Shown piece after piece: positions 1-12,600 of a stretch of DNA of 64,000 nt. The stretch is from Ricinus communis (taxonomy: Eukaryota > Streptophyta > Magnoliopsida > Malpighiales > Euphorbiaceae). The DNA lies in NCBI RefSeq assembly GCF_019578655.1, contig NC_063265.1:10760501-10824500 (forward strand). Reading direction: 5' to 3'. The notes under the pieces are model-generated. The model ran no database searches and was not told the DNA's origin. It was given only the letters and a program-made list of their open reading frames with translations. The position numbers were made by a program, and so were the translations under genes. The first letter of the stretch is position 1, and each line of letters opens with the position of its first letter.

Positions 1-1880
1 AATAACTCATAGATTTAATTAAGAAGGTTATTATTTAAATTAATAAGAAAAAGCTCCCACTGTGAGGCCAGTATACTTCTTGGTTGGTTCTGTTAGGGAA
101 TGCGAAAAGTTTGAAGGAACAAATTTTGGTGATGAATCGGGTAATAGTCAAAATTAGCATGCGGCATTGTGAAGCATGAGCAACAATCGACAATGGGACT
201 TTGGTGTCATGTCCATAGCCGCCACTCCAGTTATCCTTCTCATCAATGGACCAACCCATTTTGATCATGTGCACATGTACGCATTTTTCACATGTATTTT
301 CTTTTTTTATTTAATAAAATTGCAATTGATGGGGTATATTTGCCTGGATGATCTCGTAGATTTGGTACCATTCTGTTCACACAGGCAAAAAAAAGGATAT
401 ATAAGTGACGAAAGGAGATAGATAAGGCCACTGCCTAGTTAGCTAAGCTCTTAGTAAACCTCGTAGCTCAATGGTTACCCGTCGAAAATAAATAAATAAA
501 TATATATAGAGTATAAGAGTGCAGGAATTGATAAAATCATCTATCAAAAAAAGAAAGTAAAATATAATTAATTTATACGTTTAAAAATTACATTGAAACG
601 CCTTTTGATTATTTAAATTTAAAGTTTAAAGATTTTTAAAATGTAAATATATTGAAATAGAAAAAAAAATCGAAAAAATATAACCTTTTGAAAAAATTTC
701 ATATCTATAAAATAAATAAAATCATAATAATTGAGGGTTTAAAACCAACAATTTATCCAGTGATCTATGTAAAAAGAAACTAAAAGGTAGAGTGATACAA
801 ATGCAGGCTTAATTATACCATGTACATATGTAGCTGAATTAGGGGCGGAGCTTTGGTTTGCGAAATTATAATTTTGTCATATCCAACGGACATGGACATG
901 GACATGTACTTGTTCGCAAAGAAGAGCAGTGATTGATACATAGCATGTGCAGTGATTTGTTGGTTGTTGGTTGTTGGCCTGGCCTAAATAGAGGCCACCT
1001 CTTCAAAGATTCCATTACTAATTAAACCTCTGCTGCTGCTGCTGTCGGAATTGTTAGCTTATATTATAAATGTAGTGGTGGTAACACAGTATCATGCATG
1101 AAAAGCCTTAGAACAGTAAGAGTTCAAATATATACAAACTATATAATAGGCAAGTAAAATCTAAATTCAGACTGATGGAATAAATATTTTTGAAATCACT
1201 AATCAGGTAAAAAAAAGATGGGAATTCCAGTCATTTGACCTAGAGAGAGAAAGAATGGGAATTCCAGTCATTTGGTTGACATGGAACTTAAAAAATCATT
1301 TCGGAAGGACAGAATGGAGCTTGGTTCAAGGAATTTTAGCCAAAATATTGACTTGGTTTCAAGAATAAACAAAGATTGATTTCAAAAACTATTGATTTCG
1401 AATTCTTAAAGCTACACTATGCTTTTTTAGTGGGTGAGGCAAATTCCTTGGGGAAAATCCTGAACCTTTACCGACACTAGATTTGGTTACAAAAGTAAGC
1501 TCAAAGTATGCATTGAAGTCTAAAGCATTACACTATCTTGTAGTTGACTTTGTTGTCCCATGAATTGCTTCCTTTCTTTCATTATAGTGTTTTTTGCTGC
1601 TTTCTTTCTTGGTCTGAACTTTTACTACTTTCTTTTTTTGTCCCTTTACTTAAAAGAAAATTGTGTTAAAAGTTGTTATCTGTATTCTATCTTTTTTAAA
1701 AAAAAATATTTAATCGATTGTCATTAAAATTCAAATTTGAAAAAATTTATAATTTTAAAAACGACTCCTAAATCAATTGAATTATATCCAATTCGCACTA
1801 AATTGTTCTTTTAAGCTATTGAGTGGAAAGATTTAGTATCTAATGGTTATTTAATTAAAGGGTGTAAGACTAGCATCAGT
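1..1880. other. AT-rich intergenic DNA, no gene seen
   Basis: No open frame here has recognisable domain content or splice structure. A 20-bp direct repeat (atgggaattccagtcatttg) occurs at 1218 and again at 1255. A string resembling a tRNA A box lies near 464, but no B box follows it, so I do not call a tRNA or SINE. Confidence 0.6.
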
Positions 1881-2156
1881 TGTTGCATGATTTTTAGTTG
1901 AGTTTGTTAGCTGGTGTCCTAGTCTTTAGGAGCAAATCATATATGTTATTGTGCTTACATATAATTAGGAAGATAGTTGCTAGTGGATTAGTTGAGTCCT
2001 AATATCTCTCTAAAATCTGTTATGGTTTAGCCTATAAAAGAGCTTATGTTTAGGCAATAAAATGATGTCAATATATTAGCCTTACCAGATAAAACAAGTT
2101 TCTGCAATTCCTATTAACAGTAATTTTTTTTCTTTCTCTTGCTGTTTATTCTGACA
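1881..2156 (+). repeat. 5' LTR of copia element
   Basis: It begins TGTTGCATG and ends CTGACA, so it has the TG...CA termini. The primer-binding site follows directly, and it matches the 3' LTR at 6239-6505 over its whole length. A promoter-like string CCTATAAAAG lies near 2031 and a polyadenylation-like AATAAA near 2057. This copy retains a 10-bp segment near 2004-2014 that is missing from the 3' LTR. Confidence 0.93.
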
Positions 2157-2157
2157 G

Positions 2158-2169
2158 TGGTATCAGAGC
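2158..2169 (+). other. Primer-binding site (initiator Met tRNA)
   Basis: The sequence TGGTATCAGAGC starts one base after the 5' LTR. It is the standard complement to the 3' end of plant initiator methionine tRNA used by Ty1/copia elements to prime minus-strand cDNA. Confidence 0.92.
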
Positions 2170-2214
2170 TAGGTTTAAAACCTTATTTTTGTAGCAGTAG
2201 CAACAAACAAAGTA

Positions 2215-5200
2215 ATGGCTACCTACAACTTTGTTCAACCATCCACTCTTCGCTTTGATGGACACTATGATCACTGGAGTATATTGATGGAGAATTTCTT
2301 GAGGTCCAAGGAGTATTGGCAGGTTGTTTCTGAGGGAATTGAGGAACCAGTGAATTGCACAGCTGTGACGGAGGCTCAGAAAAAAGAAATAGAAGGGTTG
2401 CACTTGAAAGATTTAAAGGCAAAAAATTATCTTTTTCAAGCCATTGATTCGTTCAATCTTGGAAACCATCCTTTGCAAAGACACATCCAAGCATATTTGG
2501 GATTCCATGGAGAAAAAATATCAAGGTTCTGCAAGGGCAAAGAGGCAATAGCTTCAAGCACTTCGTTCAGAGTTTGAAACACTACGAATGAAATCGGGTG
2601 AGTCGGTAACCGATTATTTTTCACATACGATGGCCATTGTCAACAAGATGCAAATTCATGATGACAAAACAGATGATGTTGTTGTGGTTGAGAAGATTTT
2701 ACGCGCCATGACTCCAAAATTCAATTTTGTAGTTTGTTCCATTGAGGAAGCTCATGTCATCGAAGATGTTTCAATTGATGAGCTGCAAAGTTCTTTACTG
2801 ATTCATGAGAGCAAAATTTGCCAGCAAGAGAAGGAGGAACATGCATTGAAGGCTTCTACAGAAAATCATTCCATAACTAGAGGAGGTCGTGATAGAGGTA
2901 GAGGCGGAGGAAGAGGAAACAATGATCATGGCTACCAAAATCATCATCATCAGCATGAGTTTCATTCCCAGAGGAGAGGAAGAGGATGTAAAGGCCATTA
3001 CTCTACATCTTTCATAGCAAAGACAACAGACAAGTCTGATATTGAGTGTTTTCGATGTCATAGGTATGGTCATTATCAATCAGAATGTCAAGTTAATTTG
3101 AATAAAGAAAATGGAGAAAGAACTAACTTTGCAGAGAATGAAGAAGAATTGTCTTTGCTGATGGTTTATCATGTCAAAGAAGAAACGTAGAAAAATTTAT
3201 GGTACCTGGACACAGGTTGCAGCAACCATATGAGTGGTGACAAGTCTGCGTTTTCGGTGTTAGACGAGTCTTTTCGTGACAATGTGAAGTTTGGCGATGA
3301 TTCAAAAGCCTCTGTGATAGGGAAAGGATAGGTAACAATTTAAACCAAAAGCAATATTGTTCAGACTATATCTAATGTTTTTTTGTTCCAGATTTGAGAA
3401 CAAATTTGTTGAGTATTGGACAGCTACAAGAAAAGGAATATAAGATTTCCATTAAAGATGGAGTTTGTAAAATTCAAGATGAGAAATTGGGATTAATTGC
3501 CCAAGTTGATATGACATCTAACAGGATGTTTCCATTATATCTTTACACCATCACCAACTCATATTTCTCTGCAAAGTTGAAAGACGAAGGCTGGCTTTGG
3601 CATTTTCGGTATGGGCATTTAAATTTTAGGGGATTAAAAACACTGCAGCAAAATAATATGGTGATAGGCCTCCCACAAACCCGAGATCCTTCTCAAGTAT
3701 GTGAAGAATGTGTCATCAGCAAACAACATCGAGAACCATTTCAAAAAGGAAAATCATGGAGGGCGAGGAAGGCATTAGAGCTTGTGCATTCAAACTTGTG
3801 TGGACCCATCATTCCGATGTCAAATGGAGATAAACGATATTTTATATCGTTCATTGATGATTTTAGTAGAAAAACATGGGTTTATTATTTACATGAAAAA
3901 TCTGAAGCTCTCACAGTTTTTAAAAGTTTTAAAGCTTTAGTTGAAAAAGAAGCAGGGACTTCAATCAAGGTGTTGCACGGTGATCATGGTGGAGAGTACA
4001 ATTCAAAAGCATTTGTTATTTTTTGTGATGAGCAAGGAATAAAGAGGCAACTAACTGTAGCATACACGCCTCAACAAAATAGCATTTGCGAAAGGAAGAA
4101 TCGCGCAATTTTGGATATGGTACAGAGTCTTTTGACAAGGAGTAGAGTTCCAAAAACTTTCTGGCCTGAAGCAGTCAATTGGATCGTCCATATCTTGAAT
4201 AGAAGCCCCACCGTAGCTGTTCGAAATGTCACACCACAAGAAGCTTGGAATCATTAAATACTTGTCATAGATTATTTCAGAATCTTTAGGTGTGTTACCT
4301 ATGCCCATGTTCCAGATCAGAAGAGGAAAAAAGTTGATAACAAAGGAGAAAAATGCATTTTTCTTGGTGTCAGTGAGCAGTTAAAAGCCTATAAATTGTA
4401 CAATCTTATCACCAAGAAAATTGTTATTAGCCGTAATGTGGTGTTTGATGAGGATCAGTTTTGGAATTGGGATGCAAACAAAGTTGAACAACCAATTGAA
4501 GTTGATTTTGATGGTGATATTGAAGATGGAAGGCAACAACCATTAGAGCAAATGCAAAAGGAGCAGCAAGCAGCCGAACCAGCAAATGAGCGTCTTCAAC
4601 GTAATAAGAGGAGGCCTGCATGGATGGAGGATTTTGTGGTAGAGGGAATTAATGACGAAGATGTTACTCATTTTGCCTTATTTTCATATTGTGATCCAGT
4701 AGGTTTTGAAAAGGCGATGAAAGAATCAAAATGGCGCGAAGCTATGAATGCAGAGATTTCTTCCATTGAGAAGAATAACACTTGGGAGTTGACTAATCTC
4801 CCTAAAGGGCAGAAAACTATTAGCGTTAAATTGGTCTACAAGACAAAGCTGAAAGAGAATGGCGAGGTAGATAAATATAAAGCGCGACTCGTTGCTAAGG
4901 GCTATAAGCAAGAGTACATTATGGATTACAAAGAAGTGTTTACTCCTGTTGTTTGAGATGATACGATCAGATTGGTGATTGCACTAGCTGCACAAAGTTC
5001 ATGGCCATTGTTCCAATTGGATGTGAAGTCGGCATTCCTACATGGCAACTTGGAAGAACAGGTATTCATTAAACAATCTTCTGGTTATGTTAAAATTGGA
5101 AAAGAGCATAAAGTTTATAAGCTGAAAAAGGCATTATATAGGTTAAAGCAAGCTCCACGAGCTTGGTATAGTAGTATTGAAGCTGACCTTTTAAAGGAAG

Positions 5201-6211
5201 GTTTTAAAAAATGGCCATATGAGCATACATTGTTTGTTAAATCCGGTGATGGAAAGCTGCTTATTGTTTGTTTATATGTGGATGATCTTGTTTTTAATGG
5301 GAATAATGATGAGATGTTTGATGAATTTAAGAAGTTCATGATGCTTGAGTTTGATATGACTGATCTTGGCATGTTGCATTACTTTTTGGGCATTGAGGTA
5401 GTGCAATCTGAAGCGGGGATTTTTATTTCATAAAACAAATATGTGTAAGAAATTTTGGACAGGTTTAGGATGAAAAATTATAATCCCGTTGGCACACCGT
5501 TTGAAGCTTGTAAGGGATCCTGAAGGAAAGAAGATTGATAATACTTTTTACAAGCAGATTGTAGGAAGTTTAATGTATTTAACAGGTACAAGACCTGACA
5601 TTATGTTTGTTGTAAGTATTATTAGCAGGTTCATGGAGTGCCCAAATGAGGTCCACTTACTTGCTGCAAAGAGGATCCTTCGATATCTGCAAGGCACAGC
5701 TGATTATGGATTATTTTATAAAAAAGGTGCAAAATCATATTTAATTAGTTTCACCGACAGTGGTTATGCTGGAGAACAAGATGATAGGAAGAGTACTTCA
5801 GGATATGTTTTTATATATGGATCGGGAGCTGTTTCATGGTCATCAAAGAAGCAACCAATTGTTATTTTGTCAACTACCGAGGCTGAATTTGTGGCTGCTA
5901 GTTCTTGTGCGTGTCAGGCTATTTGGCTTAGAAGGATTCTTGAAGAATTAGTTTGTCAGCAGCGGGGAGGTATAACAATTTATTGTGACAATAGTTCAGC
6001 CATTAAACTCTCAAAAAATCATGTTCTACATGGAAGAAGTAAGCATATAGATGTCAAATTTCATTTTCTGAGGGATCTCACAAAGGAATGTGTCATAGAA
6101 ATTCTTTATTGCAAAAGTGAAGATCAAGTTGCGAATATCTTTACCAAGCCTCTCAAGTTGGATTTGTTTAAGAAGATGAGAAAGCTACTTGGTGTTGACA
6201 AGTTAAACTGA
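2215..6211 (+). pseudogene. Disrupted copia gag-pol
   Basis: Gag starts at 2215 and changes frame near 2470. A CX2CX4HX4C zinc knuckle lies near 3049-3090. The protease DTGCSNHM motif is near 3209. The pre-integrase HH-CC finger is near 3600-3720, and the integrase core is near 3770-4110. RT carries YVDDL near 5275, and RNase H (5740-6200) carries DSGYAGEQDDRKSTSGY. In-frame stops lie at 2549, 3188, 3329, 3341, 4255, 4954 and 5431. Further frame changes fall near 3380 in a T run and near 5440-5500. The first catalytic Asp of integrase reads Asn (AAC at 3793). Several stops look like C-to-T changes of Gln or Arg codons, as expected from cytosine methylation and decay. Confidence 0.93.
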
Positions 6212-6227
6212 AGGCAGTTTTCAGTTT

Positions 6228-6237
6228 AAGGGAGGCA
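6228..6237 (+). other. Polypurine tract of copia element
   Basis: A purine-rich AAGGGAGG string sits directly before the 3' LTR, where plus-strand priming is expected. It lies just after the end of the RNase H reading frame. Confidence 0.75.
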
Positions 6238-6238
6238 T

Positions 6239-6505
6239 TGTTGCATGATTTTTACTTGAGTTTGTTAGCTGGTGTCCTAGTCTTTATGAGCAAATAAGAT
6301 ATGTTATTGTGCTTATATATAATTAAGGAGATAGTTGCTAGTGGATTAGTTGAGTCCTAAAATCTGTTATGGTTTAGCCTATAAAAGGGCTTATGTTTAG
6401 TCAATAAAATAATGTCAATGTATTAGCCTTACTAGATAAAACAAGTTTCTACAATTCCTATTAACGGTAAATTATTTTTTCTTTCTCTTGCTGTTTATTC
6501 TAACA
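6239..6505 (+). repeat. 3' LTR of copia element
   Basis: It begins TGTTGCATG and ends CTAACA, about 94 percent identical to the 5' LTR by hand alignment. It is 9 bp shorter overall, chiefly because of a 10-bp deletion. The five bases before the 5' LTR (tcagt) and after this LTR (gcggt) do not match, so no clean target-site duplication is visible. Confidence 0.93.
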
Positions 6506-8498
6506 GCGGTAATAAGTTTAATAACTTTATTTTTTATTTTTTTTTATTTTATCACTAAACAACACATCAAATTTTTTGAAAAATTCAATTTGATACATGA
6601 TATAATTTATTCAAATTTGTAAACTGCATAATAGTTTGATATTAGTGAATTATATAACTATATAAAAAGAATTTCCTTAGAAGTACAATACTTGTACAAA
6701 ATTTTATTAATTTCTCTTAAATGCTACTTAATAAATAATTTTAACAACATAAACTTTATAAATACAAGGGTGGATATTGTCAAGCCCAAATTAAGATTTG
6801 CTTCGGATTAAATTTGATAACACAATGGAGTTTCTTATTTTTATTTTTTTCATTTATATTAATTTTAAAGGATTGTGAATAATATAATAATAATAATAAC
6901 AGTCATTTTTACATTCGTTGCCATTATTTTATTCACATGGAATGGGAGGCAAAACACCTGAAGACAATTATAAAACACACAGATTCCAGGATTTGAAACG
7001 CCCACAGTATTATGCATTAATTTGAGATTCCAATACGGTGTTGTTTTGCCAGGTTACTTACAGCTTGGAACTCGCAGTTCATATTACTCTAAAAGGGGAA
7101 TGAAGGCCGTAATTACTTTCTTAACTTATTTGCAATTCCCATGAGAAAATACTAAGAATTCTTAACTTCTATTTCTTTTAAATATTTTATCTATTTTGTA
7201 ATGAAGGCCATAATTACTTTCTCCAATTTTTATTTTTATTTTACGAGTAATAGAGGTATAAAAATACATAACTAATAAAAATAAATCTTTATTACAAACT
7301 AGAAAGAAGTGTGGAGTAGTAAAAAGAACAGAGCCCTATAATTGCCAAAATCTTGGCAAAGAGACACAAAAATAGTAAATTGGTTGTTAAACATGTGAAA
7401 GACCAGTGGGAATTAACTTATAATATAAAGAGTTATTTAATAAAATAAGACCCCAATATAATTTTTATTTTTTAAATATAAAATAGAGAGTGGATTTGGC
7501 TATTTATATTTATATTTAGAGAGTCAAATCCATTCTTTATTTTTATTGTAATTAATATATTACAAATTTTATATTATCCATTATTTTTCATTTTTTTTCT
7601 AAAAAAATAATTTTTTCCCGTTTAAGAAAAATTAAGAATGCTTATATAAAAGAGCATTGAATTCAGAAAAAAAATTGTACTTATATAAAAGTAAGGATGC
7701 TTTTAAAATAAAGAATATCGTAGAAAATGCTCTTAGAATTCGACTGATAAATTGAAAACTATTTGTTATATTTTTTTTAAAATCAAAGATATGATTAATA
7801 TATGTTAATTATTAATTGTTAGAGGGAATGGAGAATTTTTAGGTGGTTTATTGTAGATTCCATACACTTTTTCTAATCTTTTACTCTATGAAAGACTTTT
7901 ATCTCCGAGGCAAAAGACGTTGCAAATCCAGGTAGGCCTGGATTGGTTTACTGTGCTTATTTAAAGTATGGGTTTTATGTATGTCCTTAATTGTTGTTAT
8001 AAAAGTATGGGCTGAGCTACTTCTGAATGGGCTTAAACTAATAAAATTGGCCCCAACATCACCCTTCTTGTCTTAATCGTTTATAAAAGCCCACAGCAGT
8101 GACAGTAGGCTTTCAACTGTTCAATTACTTTTGGTTTATATATCATCCATAAGAGTTTTCCAGCTCACGGTGTTTGTTCGCGATTCCATTTTTTACCCCA
8201 AAATCAAAATCAGATTCCATTGCGAGAAGGGAATTAGACATGACATTAGTTAATCTTTTTTAATTCGACAACAGCTCTGGTTTTGGTTTAATGATGAGTT
8301 CTTTTAGCGAGTTAATTAGTATAATCTTAATCGGCCCAAATTATGTATAGATATTTAAGGATATTTTAGAGTTTTAATGATATATATATATAAAATGGTA
8401 AAAATATGTGTTTTTATCTCACTTAAGCTTCATTGTCTATTTTCAGAAATATTAGCAAAAAGAATAAAATATGAAGCTAAAATAATGAGATATGTTTA
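6506..8498. other. AT-rich intergenic DNA with MITE-like inverted repeat
   Basis: No gene seen. A short inverted repeat lies near 7485-7540 (GTGGATTTGGC against GTCAAATCCATTC), a pattern common in Harbinger-type plant MITEs. A string TGTCAAGCCCAAATTAAG at 6779 resembles the start of the putative LTR remnant at 8499. Confidence 0.5.
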
Positions 8499-9600
8499 TG
8501 TCAAGGCCCAAGATTAAGACGCATAGACTGCTAATTACAAGGCCCAATGGACATTTTAGTCAATTTGTTTAATTATTAAGGTTTATATTAAGAGTTATTT
8601 ATAGGATAGTATTTGGTGGAGATAAAAATATTTAAAGTCTTATCTATTAGATAGACTTATATAAATATACTTATTTATATAGAGAGATTTATTTAGAGAA
8701 AGACTCTCCTCTATATATATCTTTACAAAACCTAATTCTAAAAAGGAATGTGAGTTTTCTCTTACATGCTTTCTACACCTGCCACATTATTCATTTCGTA
8801 ATTCTCTACAGTTTTCCATAAACATTTAGTTTTAATTTTTATTATTTTTTAAGATCTAAGGAGCTTTTCAAGAAGTGGAGACTGATGACCAATCTTTTTC
8901 CTACTTGAAGAAATTCCATATCTAAATAGAGCTTTTTACTCTTTTTATGTCTTTCTATTTAATACCATGATCATTGGGTTAAATATGTTAGACTAGTTTT
9001 TACAGGTGTTTAGTTTAGTCTTTTTATTTATATATGAACCTTGTTATTTATTTATTTAATGAATGATTTCTTTATCTTCATATATTTATTAATTTTAGCT
9101 ATTATTATTGGTTGACCATCATATCAATTTAATAGTAATATTTGTTATGAAAATCTTTAGGTTAAAAGTATTAGAAACATTATATTTACTTTAATCTATG
9201 TTGGTATAAGAAATCTAAGTTTCATCATTAGCTTGAGTGATTTAGGGAAAAAGGCATATCACTATCTCATTCATTAGATCTAAGCTCAAAGTAAAACAAG
9301 GAGATCACTAAATAAATGGCTAGACTAAATACTATCTTTAGCATATAGTTTTAGATCATAAACATTTGCATTACATATTTATTTATCATTTAGTTACTTT
9401 ACTTTATAAATATTACCGTCTCAACATACTGATTTAGAGTGTTTAGATTTACTTTATTGTTTTGTGTTGATAATTAGTCTTTATAATAAGTGGCTTCATA
9501 GTTCTTTGAGAGATCGACCTCGTGGTAAACTTACTCCTTACTATAAGAACGGTACGTGCACTTGCAAGTACTAAAAAGGATACATTAAAGCTTATGGATA
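8499..9600 (+). mobile_element. Putative decayed Ty3/gypsy LTR remnant
   Basis: The stretch starts TGTCAAGGCCCAAG. Near 9510-9570 it contains GAGATCGACCTCGTGG followed by ACGGTACGTGCACTTGC. That arrangement (a 'GATCGACCTCG' string, then 'GTGCACTTGC' about 40 bp on) is typical of the 3' part of many plant Ty3/gypsy LTRs near the PBS. No gypsy coding domain is adjacent, and the expected TGGCGCC primer site is not recognisable. It would therefore be a solo or truncated LTR. This is recognition by pattern only. Confidence 0.4.
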
Positions 9601-12600
9601 ATTTTGGGTCTTATAAAATCAGACTAGCTTCTTAGTTTGAAAATCATGCCACATGGTACTAAAATATAGGTAACGAAAAAATTCAATAAATTAGCTCTCA
9701 ATCTCAACGAATTCCACCATTGATTTAAAATATTTAATGCCCATTTGATGTACTTTAACTCAGAGAATAAATTAGTTTCCTCTTCCACTATTTATTGATA
9801 TTAATAAAAAATTTCTAATTTTAAAAAATAACTACCTTTATTTATACAGTTCACAGACTTTTTAATACTATATTGCAGCTCAGCTACCCACCAAATTATC
9901 ATAAACTAAAATCAAAAGCAGTTTAATTAGTAATCCAACGAGATTTCTGTTAACAAAGATAAAAATAATGAATACATTACTATAATATATAAGACTTATA
10001 TTAAACCAACCAACATCGTAAATCATTGAATCACAGATTTTTATAAGGCATGATTCCTCGGATTACTGTTATTTATTTACTAAAAGAAGAACACCTTGAA
10101 TGTGGTATATGATGTGTAACCTAACCTCACCTCCACTGCTACTCATAAAACCCACACATGCAGCAACGTCTTCTTCTGCAGAATCTTTTCCACAATTTTG
10201 TACCTCCACTGATGAAACACGTGTATATCCCACTGTTTTCTTTTACAAATCTGTGGTCTACCATTTTTATATATTGAATTGGAACGAACCAGGGTACTGC
10301 ATATAATATTAATTCAAGTAGAATCTAATACAATCAAGTGTGGCACTGCAGGTTGTTTTCTTAACACAGATTGCACATATGATTTTGGAATTATTAAATG
10401 GTAATTATGTTGTTTATTTAATTAAGCAGCACTGGGCACTCATGGCAAGCATTTGCGCCTACCATGAGTTCAGGACTCATGAGTGAGCGAGTTTATAAAT
10501 AAACGTCAGCCATGATCTAAGTCAAATGCTGTTTTGCACGCCTAAGATGTAAGTAATCAGGTGGCGTGTTTGAAAAAAAATAAATGAAATGTTTAGGAGT
10601 AAAACCTAATGAACAACCGATTGGTTTCTGGTTTTTAGTTAAAAAAAAAAAAAAAAAAACCAATAATCAACTTAACTTAGCTATTAACATTTTATAAATT
10701 AACATATCCGGTACTCGGAGTTTATTTCAAGTTTGTGACAGTTAAAGACTGAGTTGAGTTTGAATTTGTGTAAAATAGTAATGAGTCGAATTTAGGCTAA
10801 GTTCGATTCAATTACAATACTAATTTTGTTATAATTTTTAAAAATAAATTTCTTATAAATAACTATAAAAAATACTATTTTAATTTTCATATAAATTTTT
10901 GTAGTAATTCCTTAAAGTATTTTCTTTCCTTTAACTTAAGATATATCTAACTTCTTTTATAAGTTTTAATATAGAGCGTTCAGAGTAAAAAAATTTATAG
11001 GTGATAAAACACTTTTTTAAGAGTTTTAATGCAATTGCATACTTAAAATTTGAATTCAAAACTTTTATTAAACTATAAGAGACTTTTACCATTTAATTTA
11101 TATGCTCTTTAAACGAATATCTTTCTCAATTATGGTATTCTTTTCAATTACCCATTTTTTCTTTTCAAAGTTCCGTTATGCCTGTGTGTTGGTGTTGCTG
11201 TGACTTTGACGGATTACGTAATCTTCTTTAAGAACCAACTGGAAAAACACGAAAATGCACATCTTTAATCATTGACTGTTTCGAGAATTTCCCAAACCTT
11301 AAGTAATACTATAGGAATATTAAATATATATATATATAGTTTATGTCAAGAATCATGCCTGAGTGCAGGAAGGTATGGAATTTAAGGTCTCAGCGTGAGC
11401 CATGATTAAAATCCAAATAATGCATGCTTCAGCATCTGCAATTCAAAACCAAAAACTTGAGTGCTACTTTTGTGAGAGTGACATTCTTGAAATCGTTTTG
11501 AAGGGTTATCTTAATTATATTCTTCTAAATAATTAATTGCAGCATGAAACTAAGTTTTCATTAGTGGTAACTCCTATATTAAGACTAATTAAAATGTCAT
11601 TTGTACACCTGTTTTCTTTCTAGCTCTTTGAGTGAATATTCCATCTACATATAATATAATGAAACATAATTATTTAATGAGTTGTCAATTGTTTCCATGT
11701 CATTGGCTTATTTAAACTACATTTTGCATTCAGTTATTAATTCTCTCTTTTTTTTTAAAGAAAAATTCAATTCACAAGTAAGTATTCTCCTTCTGCTTAC
11801 ATTACTGATCATGCTTTTTATAATAATAATAATACAATTTATTTTTATTATACTGAATTTAGCATAATATTCTTGATAATGTATTTAATCTTAAATCAAA
11901 TTAATAAGATTCTAATCCAGCATATCCATTATATACACTTTAATTTAAATAGAAAAAGGCATATTAAAATATTAGGATAAGATTCAAGTCGACATGAACC
12001 TTGGAAACAATGTGTGCTTTCCGTTTAAATAGAATCTTTTGACAGGTGTCACCAGAGGAACCGACTATAGGATGCATCATTAAACTAACACCTTTATTGG
12101 CGGCTTTCTTAATTCAGTACATTAAATTGGACTTCCATCAGTTTGTCCTACTATATTGTTTGGCTTCTCTACAAACAATTTAATTTCTATCTGATTCCTT
12201 AAATTCAATTCCTCTGATCGCCTAAGGAATATTTCTTTTAGTTAAGAAGTTAGTCTGGTTGGTAAGAAAAACAACTCTTTATTATTGTTCTATCTTTTTA
12301 ATAAATATTTTTAGATTTTTTTTTTTATTATTATACGAGAGAATCTGGCCTTATTATTTATTATCTATAAAAAATAATATCAAATGTTAATATTTTAAAA
12401 GAGAAAATAATCCATTTAATTAGGCCGGTGTGTTTTTAACTATAGTGTAATGAACAGGGATTAATAAAATAGAGTGTGCCAACATAAAATCATAATTTAT
12501 ATATCAGTAATTTTAGATAATATATTAATTTTTCATAATTCAAGTATGAACGTAATTTCTCTATTTTTCAAAGTCAGTTTTCACAAAATAGAATTATAAT

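Larger units (their letters stand above)
1881..6505 (+). mobile_element. Ty1/copia LTR retrotransposon, decayed
   Basis: The element reads on the + strand: 5' LTR, initiator-Met-tRNA primer site, gag, protease, integrase, reverse transcriptase, RNase H, polypurine tract, 3' LTR. The domain order (integrase before RT) is diagnostic of Ty1/copia. The LTRs are short (about 270 bp). A hand alignment gives roughly 16 substitutions plus a 10-bp deletion between them, about 6 percent divergence, which suggests insertion a few million years ago at usual plant rates. The coding region is interrupted by at least three frame changes and seven stop codons, so the copy cannot act on its own. The lineage (perhaps Ale-like, from the small size) needs an RT tree. 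Confidence 0.95.

Noticed and set aside
455..490. TAGCTCAATGG string like a tRNA A box
   Set aside because: No B box, no foldable cloverleaf and an A/T-rich continuation; not a tRNA or SINE.
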